From Paenibacillus marchantiae (GTDB lineage Bacteria > Bacillota > Bacilli > Paenibacillales > Paenibacillaceae), in the NCBI RefSeq assembly GCF_028771845.1, contig NZ_CP118270.1:682001-746000 (forward strand): a stretch of 64,000 nt of DNA, in the 5' to 3' direction. Of the stretch, positions 59,184 to 64,000 are shown one piece after another; position 1 is the first letter of the stretch; each line of letters starts with the position of its first letter. The notes beneath the pieces are model-generated. The model was not told the DNA's origin, searched no databases, and saw nothing but the letters and a program-made list of their open reading frames with translations. Both the position numbers and the translations under genes were made by a program.

Positions 59184-60068
59184 TTATTCACTCAGCATGG
59201 ACTGTGTGAAACTGATCCACTCCCGGGTTGCAAAGGATAAATATCGGTCCTTCCGCCAAATCATGCCGAGCTGCCACGGAATCACAGGTTCCATCACAGG
59301 TATAATGCGCACACGCATATGATCCACCTCACGGCAGATCGTTTCTGGCAGCAAAGCCACACCCAGATTGGCCGCTACCATTGCACTGAGCAGGTCCCAT
59401 TGGGAGCTCTCGTACACCACCCGAGGCTGGAATCCCGCATGCTGACAGGCGGCGATAATCCGGTCATGCAGCGCAAAATCTTCCCGAAACAGCACAAATG
59501 CATCATGCTCCAGCTCGCGCAGCGCGATGGACTCTTTGCCCGCAAGCGGGTGTGAAGGGTGTACGATCAGATTCAGTTTCTCTTCCACAAAAACAAAGTG
59601 GTCCACGAGTTCATCCACGGTAGGCAGAACGGAGACACCAATATCCAGTGCACCACTAATCACATCGGCCTCTACTTTTTTGGCACCGTCTTCGAAGAGC
59701 TGAATGGTTACCTGTGGGTAAGCTTTATGAAATTCACCGATAATCATCGGAAAAAAGCTCGAACCTATCATCGGCGGCAAGCCGATCCGCAGGTGTCCTT
59801 TCTTCAGATTCATCAAGTCATCCAATTCGGACGATAAGCTGCGAAATGACTTTTCAATCTCCAGCGCCTGCCGAAAAAAGACATGCCCTGCATCCGTTAA
59901 CGCTACCTTCTTGCCATAACGATCAAGCAGCGTTACGCCCAATTCGTCTTCCAAGCTTTTGACGGTTTTGCTAATCGTCGGTTGTGTAATGAACAGCACT
60001 TCGGCCGCTTTGGTGAAGCTTTGCTGCCGCGCAACTTCCAGAAAATATTGCAAATGGCGGATATCCAT
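59184..60068 (-). CDS. LysR-family regulator, CidR-like
   Basis: 294 residues. N-terminal winged helix MDIRHLQYFLEVARQQSFTK and VLFITQPTISKTVKSLEDEL, then a two-lobed effector domain. ATG 60068 follows GGGG by 8 bases; 60089 is an alternative. It diverges from the holin-like cidA/cidB genes, the same layout as B. subtilis ywbI-ywbH-ywbG, so it is a probable activator of them. In staphylococci CidR responds to acetate-generating metabolism. Confidence 0.88.
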   Translation of the reverse strand: MDIRHLQYFLEVARQQSFTKAAEVLFITQPTISKTVKSLEDELGVTLLDRYGKKVALTDAGHVFFRQALEIEKSFRSLSSELDDLMNLKKGHLRIGLPPMIGSSFFPMIIGEFHKAYPQVTIQLFEDGAKKVEADVISGALDIGVSVLPTVDELVDHFVFVEEKLNLIVHPSHPLAGKESIALRELEHDAFVLFREDFALHDRIIAACQHAGFQPRVVYESSQWDLLSAMVAANLGVALLPETICREVDHMRVRIIPVMEPVIPWQLGMIWRKDRYLSFATREWISFTQSMLSE

Positions 60069-60098
60069 CGTCTGATCCCCATCTCTCATAGATAAATG

Positions 60099-60113
60099 GA
60101 ATGGTAAACATTC
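60099..60113. promoter_or_regulatory. Candidate LysR operator
   Basis: GAATGGTAAACATTC is a perfect 5-5-5 inverted repeat just upstream of the LysR start. CATTCTT here also pairs with AAGAATG about 30 bases further on. Confidence 0.5.
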
Positions 60114-60206
60114 TTAATATGCATTTTACTCATGAAAGAATGCGATGTAAAATTTGTGATATCAAGTGAATCATTTTCATAATACATTTGTCTGCTTCAA
60201 TCAGGG

Positions 60207-60246
60207 CTAGATATAGATCAAAACGATTCAATTGGTCTATATCTAG
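60207..60246 (+). promoter_or_regulatory. Inverted repeat in the cidA leader region
   Basis: CTAGATATAGA and TCTATATCTAG are perfect inverse copies separated by 18 bases, 110 bases before cidA. It could be a regulatory hairpin or protein site. No T-tract follows. Confidence 0.5.
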
Positions 60247-60355
60247 TTACTTAAATTCACTTTTAGTGAGTTATGAAATTGATTCAAACAATGCTTCCAT
60301 TCATTTTCATAAACAACTCAAAATCATCACGTTCATTATACAAGGAGGGATTGAA

Positions 60356-60727
60356 GTGAAGAAATGGGGCCTTGGCATTTTGCAAGTTGCGCTCTTGATG
60401 GCCTTTTCACTGCTCATGGACCAGTTGGCCCGTGCTCTCCATCTACCTGTACCAGGTTCAATACTCGGTATGATCGTGCTATTCATTCTGCTTCAGACCC
60501 GGGTCGTGAAGCTGCGCTGGATCGAAATTGGAGCTGCCTGGCTGCTCGGTGAGCTGCTGCTGTTTTTCATCCCGTCAGCCGTTGGCATTATGAACTACAT
60601 GCCCATGCTGGAGCAAGATGGACTGCAAATTTTGTTTATTGTTCTGCTTAGCACATTTCTGGTCATGGCCTGCACAGGCCTTGTTGCCACCCGAATCGCC
60701 AAACGAAAGGAGCGTCACACCGGATGA
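60356..60727 (+). CDS. cidA: CidA/LrgA-family holin-like protein
   Basis: 123 residues with four membrane segments, starting GTG after AGGAGG. The CidA/LrgA pattern is plain: LHLPVPGSILGMIVLFILLQ, then WLLGELLLFFIPSAVGIMNY. Such proteins form oligomers in the membrane, are linked to autolysis and, in Bacillus, to pyruvate/overflow metabolite handling. It overlaps cidB by 4 bases (ATGA). Confidence 0.93.
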   Translation: MKKWGLGILQVALLMAFSLLMDQLARALHLPVPGSILGMIVLFILLQTRVVKLRWIEIGAAWLLGELLLFFIPSAVGIMNYMPMLEQDGLQILFIVLLSTFLVMACTGLVATRIAKRKERHTG

Positions 60728-61404
60728 TTGGATTCCTCTGTCTCTTGTTAACCGTCGGTATTTACTTGGTCGCCAAACGCATGTATCGCAACCTGCCCAA
60801 AGTGTATCTGTCTCCGCTGCTGATTACGCCGCTTCTTGTCGTCGGTGTGCTGCTCGCAACAGGCACGGATTACGCAGCCTACAGCAGTGGTGGTAAATGG
60901 CTAAGTTTGCTGCTTCAACCGGCAACGGTAGCCTTCGCTATTCCGCTCTATACATTCTTCCATGTACTCAAAAAACATATTTCCGAGATCGTCTTCAGCG
61001 TTATGACGGGCTCCGTTGTGGCGGTCCTCTCTTCTGCCCTGCTCGCCAAATGGCTGCGCCTGGACTCCGGACTCATTCATAGTCTGATCCCAAGATCGAT
61101 CACGACCCCTATTGCCATGAATGTATCGGCTACCATTGGAGGCATTCCGGCGGTTACGGCGGTTTTTGTCATCATGACCGGTCTGCTGGGGGCGATTATG
61201 GGGCCATCCATTGTGAAAATGCTGCGTATTGATGGTGAGATTGCACGTGGAACGCTGCTTGGAACCGGTGCCCATGGAACAGGCACATCCAAGGCTTTTG
61301 AGCTCAGTTCACTGACAGGTACCATCTCCAGCATCTCCATGGTACTGGCCGCATTGTTCACATTAGCGGTTGCACCCGTGCTATCCAAACTTATTTTCCC
61401 ATAA
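60724..61404 (+). CDS. cidB: CidB/LrgB-family membrane protein
   Basis: 226 residues of mostly membrane sequence. Family motifs are GKWLSLLLQPATVAFAIPLY, SITTPIAMNVSATIGGIPAV and GTGAHGTGTSKAFEL. It is co-translated with cidA and acts with it. Transcription likely depends on the divergent LysR regulator. The short spacer to 61510 shows no gene. Confidence 0.93.
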   Translation: MIGFLCLLLTVGIYLVAKRMYRNLPKVYLSPLLITPLLVVGVLLATGTDYAAYSSGGKWLSLLLQPATVAFAIPLYTFFHVLKKHISEIVFSVMTGSVVAVLSSALLAKWLRLDSGLIHSLIPRSITTPIAMNVSATIGGIPAVTAVFVIMTGLLGAIMGPSIVKMLRIDGEIARGTLLGTGAHGTGTSKAFELSSLTGTISSISMVLAALFTLAVAPVLSKLIFP

Positions 61405-61509
61405 TAGATGGAATTAACCCTATTTCTTGAAATATTATTGTTGTATTAAAGCCCTTTCTTCCTTACAATAAGGACAGGTTTTAATTGTGAATATTGCGGG
61501 GGAGATGCG

Positions 61510-62028
61510 ATGAAAAGAACCGGAATGAAGAGATCTCTGGACCGCCTTGGACGAATTGTCCTTCCCAAAGAAATGCGGGATACGATGGAAATCCATATCG
61601 GCGATCCGCTCGAGTTTTTCATTGAAGGGAAAGAGTTGATTTTGAGAAAGTACAAATCAACATTGTGTATTTTTTGCGGTGATGTGGATACTGAAATGTA
61701 TTTCAAAGAGCAATTCATCTGCCGGACTTGTGCAATTCAATTAAAACACCCGGATGACACTCCCGATTGGTTCGTTCCTCCAAACAAACAGGCTCCTGCA
61801 CCCGTGGAGCGTCCTGCTACCGAATCCGCCACAGTCTCATCTCCCGCATGGGAAGAAGGGACTACAGCTGCCAACCATGAGTACCCGGACCTGCGGCCGA
61901 AGACGGCACGCATGCTGCAACAGATGAAGGAAATTGTTGAACAGAATCCTGGTTTGGCTCAACAGCAAATTGCGGAAAAGCTTGGCATTAGCCAAGGACG
62001 CGTCTCCCAACTTAAAAAACTACTATAA
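61510..62028 (+). CDS. AbrB-domain regulator with zinc-ribbon and C-terminal HTH
   Basis: 172 residues. Residues 1-48 are an AbrB/SpoVT DNA-binding domain (GMKRSLDRLGRIVLPKEMRD). A four-cysteine segment follows (Cys53, Cys56, Cys71, Cys74), likely a small zinc ribbon, then a Pro/Glu-rich linker, and finally a winged-helix-like segment (PGLAQQQIAEKLGISQGRVS, about 145-165). B. subtilis AbrB is only about 95 residues and lacks the last two parts. It probably regulates transition-state or stress genes; targets are unknown. GGGGGAG precedes the ATG. Confidence 0.85.
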   Translation: MKRTGMKRSLDRLGRIVLPKEMRDTMEIHIGDPLEFFIEGKELILRKYKSTLCIFCGDVDTEMYFKEQFICRTCAIQLKHPDDTPDWFVPPNKQAPAPVERPATESATVSSPAWEEGTTAANHEYPDLRPKTARMLQQMKEIVEQNPGLAQQQIAEKLGISQGRVSQLKKLL

Positions 62029-62088
62029 TAGGAATTTATTCGATTATTTATTAATCAGGAGACCTTCCGTTTCAAGAAGTCCCGTTGC

Positions 62089-62127
62089 AAGAGAACCCTT
62101 TGAAATCCGTGGGTTCTTCTTTTTTTT
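62089..62127 (+). terminator. Terminator after the AbrB-domain gene
   Basis: AAGAGAACCC and GGGTTCTTCTT pair and are followed by eight T. Confidence 0.88.
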
Positions 62128-62138
62128 GAGATAAACGT

Positions 62139-62179
62139 AAAAAAGACGACTACCGCTTAATCACAGTGGTCATCTTTTT
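62139..62179 (-). terminator. Terminator after the DoxX gene
   Basis: On the minus strand AAAGATGACCAC pairs with GTAGTCGTCTTT (allowing G-U pairs), with T-tract beyond. Confidence 0.7.
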
Positions 62180-62208
62180 CAATATTCGTTACTCCAGCGT
62201 CTAACTCT

Positions 62209-62595
62209 TTAGACCTGCACGAGATCCATATCCATTTCTTCTGCTTCCAGTTTACGCATGCCCATAATAAGAACGACAATGTTGGCAACCAGTAGCACTG
62301 CCGGGAAAGGAACAGCCGTATATTGTCCGTAAATCAGATGACTTCCCACAGCCCCAATCAGAATAAACGTCAATACTCCTGAAGCCAGAATACGAGTTCG
62401 TGGAATCAACAGACCCACCGCACTGAGCAGCTCTACTGCACCAATGAGATACATCGTCCATGTAGGATAAGAGAAACCTTCGAAAGTCTTCACCATCATC
62501 TCTGCTCCACTAACCTTGTTAACCCCCGCCATTACAAACACACCTGCAAGCACAACCAACGCAATATATCCCAAAATTCTTAAGCCTTTGTTCAT
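62209..62595 (-). CDS. DoxX-family membrane protein
   Basis: 128 residues with four membrane segments. VFVMAGVNKVSGAEMMVKTF and YLIGAVELLSAVGLLIPRTR match DoxX. I use the ATG at 62595 (GGAGG 9 bases before); the frame is open to 62733. Divergent HxlR regulation of a DoxX gene resembles the B. subtilis catDE/yodB-catR setting, where DoxX helps resist quinone and thiol-reactive stress. Confidence 0.88.
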   Translation of the reverse strand: MNKGLRILGYIALVVLAGVFVMAGVNKVSGAEMMVKTFEGFSYPTWTMYLIGAVELLSAVGLLIPRTRILASGVLTFILIGAVGSHLIYGQYTAVPFPAVLLVANIVVLIMGMRKLEAEEMDMDLVQV

Positions 62596-62660
62596 ATGTA
62601 TAATCCTCCTGAAAATGAATGTCCATATCCATCTGTTGTATAAAAAGCAATCTATGTAAA

Positions 62661-62675
62661 AGTTACTGCGTAACT
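62661..62675. promoter_or_regulatory. Candidate HxlR operator 1
   Basis: AGTTACTGCGTAACT is a perfect 6-3-6 inverted repeat 66 bases before the DoxX start. Confidence 0.55.
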
Positions 62676-62835
62676 CTATTTTTAAAATGGGCAGTTTGCA
62701 CTGCAAAAAAAGGTACGTGCTGAAATTATACATATTAATAATTATTAACTTACTTTTATGAAGTGAGTATATAATAATAACATTATTTATTCAAGTAATT
62801 TTTTGACGAATAGTGTATAATACATACAAAAGGTA

Positions 62836-62860
62836 TGTTACAGTACATTTTGTAGTAACA
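62836..62860. promoter_or_regulatory. Candidate HxlR operator 2
   Basis: TGTTAC and GTAACA bracket AGTACATTTTGTA, an inverted repeat with the same GTTAC/GTAAC arms as the site at 62661, nearer the HxlR gene. The rest of this spacer (62596-62968) shows nothing else. Confidence 0.5.
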
Positions 62861-62968
62861 TGTTGACTTCATTGTCCCTTACTTTGGTCAGAGCGGCAGA
62901 AAGCCACGCACTTTTATATATACGAATATACGAAGAAATCCATCAATACTTGAATCGAGGTGAACACG

Positions 62969-63307
62969 TTGAAGCTGAGAAAAGTAAAATCACCAAGTCC
63001 CTGTCTCATTACTCAGGCCATGGATATCATCGGTAAGAAATGGGTACTGCTCATCATGTACCAACTGTTATCCGGACCGAAACGATTCACAGAGCTGGAA
63101 GCAGAAATGGCGATTAGCGGTCGGTTATTATCCGAACGTCTAAAGGAGATGGAAATGGAAGGTATCGTAACCCGGCATATGTATCCTGAAATTCCGCCCC
63201 GCGTAGAGTATGAATTGACGCCCAAAGGAAGAGCCATCGAACCCGTCATCAATCAGATTTACAACTGGTCCTCAGACTGGTTGAAACAGCAGCAGTCTAC
63301 TAAGTAG
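62969..63307 (+). CDS. HxlR-family regulator
   Basis: 112 residues. The winged helix includes MDIIGKKWVLLIMYQLLSGP, RFTELEAEMAISGRLLSERL and YELTPKGRAI. A cysteine just before it (SPSPCLITQ) matches the redox-sensing Cys of YodB/CatR-type HxlR proteins. Translation probably begins at TTG 62969, with GAGGTG 6 bases before; GTG 62960 lacks a site. It diverges from DoxX, its likely target. Confidence 0.9.
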   Translation: MKLRKVKSPSPCLITQAMDIIGKKWVLLIMYQLLSGPKRFTELEAEMAISGRLLSERLKEMEMEGIVTRHMYPEIPPRVEYELTPKGRAIEPVINQIYNWSSDWLKQQQSTK

Positions 63308-63332
63308 CCAGATTCTGATTCATGTACAACAC

Positions 63333-63388
63333 AAAGACGCCTGAATTGAACTGATCTTCGGATCAGTCCAGATTCAGGCGTCTTTTTC
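63333..63388. terminator. Bidirectional terminator
   Basis: AAGACGCCTGAAT and ATTCAGGCGTCTT pair, with an inner ACTGATC/GATCAGT stem capped by TTCG; five T follow on the plus strand. It separates HxlR from the convergent oxidoreductase gene. Confidence 0.92.
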
Positions 63389-63422
63389 ATGTGGTTATAT
63401 TTCTGGTTACGTCATAAAAGGA

Positions 63423-64000
63423 TTAATGAGAGAGATGTTTGGAGCGCTGAAGCTGTATCGGCAATCCCGAATCTGCCGAAACCAATGCCGCCGTTGTAAT
63501 TTCCTGTGTACGGCAGGCATCCGCATAATCGGACAAAATCCGTGAACGATCTCCGGTACGAAGGGCGTGAATGAACGCTTCATTTTCCCGCTCATACGGG
63601 TTATGCCCTGCTGGAATCTCCAGACCTGCCATCGCATGAGGGGCAGCACTTGGCAGAAGAAGACGTTCAGGCGTCCAATCCCAGACTCCGGCGTCCGTGT
63701 AAAACTGGAGCCCTGCGCCGCCTTCACCATCTGGCAGCAGGCAAGTGTTGGCAATGCTCGCGATCGCCCCACTTTCTAGCTTAAGCGTTACATTCGCCAC
63801 ATCGGCTACCGTGACATGTTCGTGCTTCTCATGCATGCAGCGCTGGGCCGCTGCAGCGTATACCTCTGTCACTTCACCAGCACAGTACCGCAGCAAATCC
63901 ACGATATGGGTCGTCTGTTCCACAAACTGCCCCCCGGATCCTTCCTGGCGACGCCACCAGGCGACTCCTGGCATTCCGCCCATCCAGCGCCCAAGCGCCA
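63423..64000 (-). CDS. Gfo/Idh/MocA-family oxidoreductase, C-terminal part
   Basis: About 192 residues, cut by the right window edge, so the NAD-binding N-terminal half is not seen. EGSGGQFVEQTTHIVDLLRY contains the conserved catalytic-region pattern (GG...Q..H..D) of sugar and inositol dehydrogenases of this family. VADVANVTLKLESGAIASI and ENEAFIHALRTGD also match. Substrate cannot be told. Confidence 0.88.
   Translation of the reverse strand, partial: ALGRWMGGMPGVAWWRRQEGSGGQFVEQTTHIVDLLRYCAGEVTEVYAAAAQRCMHEKHEHVTVADVANVTLKLESGAIASIANTCLLPDGEGGAGLQFYTDAGVWDWTPERLLLPSAAPHAMAGLEIPAGHNPYERENEAFIHALRTGDRSRILSDYADACRTQEITTAALVSADSGLPIQLQRSKHLSH

Overview
The window looks like chromosome of a Paenibacillus-type member of the Bacillota. 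The support is indirect but consistent: strong GGAGG ribosome-binding sites, frequent GTG/TTG starts, lipobox lipoproteins, YesM/YesN two-component genes, LplA/LplB/LplC-type sugar transporters without their own ATPase, an AbrB-like regulator, a lipoteichoic-acid-synthase-like protein, and roughly half G+C coding DNA separated by AT-rich spacers. I saw no tRNA, rRNA, phage genes, transposase or CRISPR array.

Layout. 1-4408 (minus): a PotABCD-like ABC importer operon with a nucleoside hydrolase inside it; the ATPase runs off the left edge. 4452-4680: the clearest copy of a dispersed inverted-repeat element, also at 2117-2221 and 40681-40862. 4881-5633: a small DUF2294/MpsC-like gene and a decayed gene end. 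5634-11654 (minus): a fructan/sucrose operon (binding protein, two permeases, GH32 hydrolase, fructokinase), divergent from a LacI regulator at 12090. 13318-17445 (minus): efeO-efeB-efeU ferrous iron uptake behind a consensus Fur box. 17745-22778: a zinc-ribbon membrane protein, a DUF3105 protein behind two matching palindromes, a chemoreceptor and a second, atypical nucleoside hydrolase. 23045-26746: MMPL transporter with divergent TetR, then a GNAT acetyltransferase. 26760-28851: a serpin lipoprotein and a small membrane-associated protein. 28952-33095 (minus): MarR plus a heterodimeric ABC exporter. 33297-41394: uronate isomerase, a beta-lactamase-fold hydrolase, a lipoprotein, cytoplasmic alpha-amylase, a RecB-nuclease/XPD-helicase fusion and an HmoB-like monooxygenase. 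41703-43691: LtaS-like protein.

43985-58990 (plus) is the most unusual part. A GH63-like glycosidase is followed by a YesM/YesN sensor pair, a CUT1 sugar importer, a LacZ-type beta-galactosidase, a short-chain dehydrogenase, and two genes homologous to the two halves of glycine decarboxylase (GcvPA, GcvPB). Both glycine-decarboxylase-like proteins depart from canonical motifs, and neither gcvT nor gcvH is nearby. They sit in one tight co-directional run with the sugar genes, so they probably act on something produced by this sugar pathway. Three TGAAAGCG-centred sites, one inside a perfect 14-bp inverted repeat, precede the three transcription units of the cluster.

59184-64000: LysR with cidA/cidB-like holin genes, an AbrB-domain regulator with added zinc-binding and HTH segments, DoxX divergent from an HxlR regulator, and the C-terminal part of a Gfo/Idh/MocA oxidoreductase cut by the right edge.

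Functional names come from recognising motifs by eye; no database search was run.
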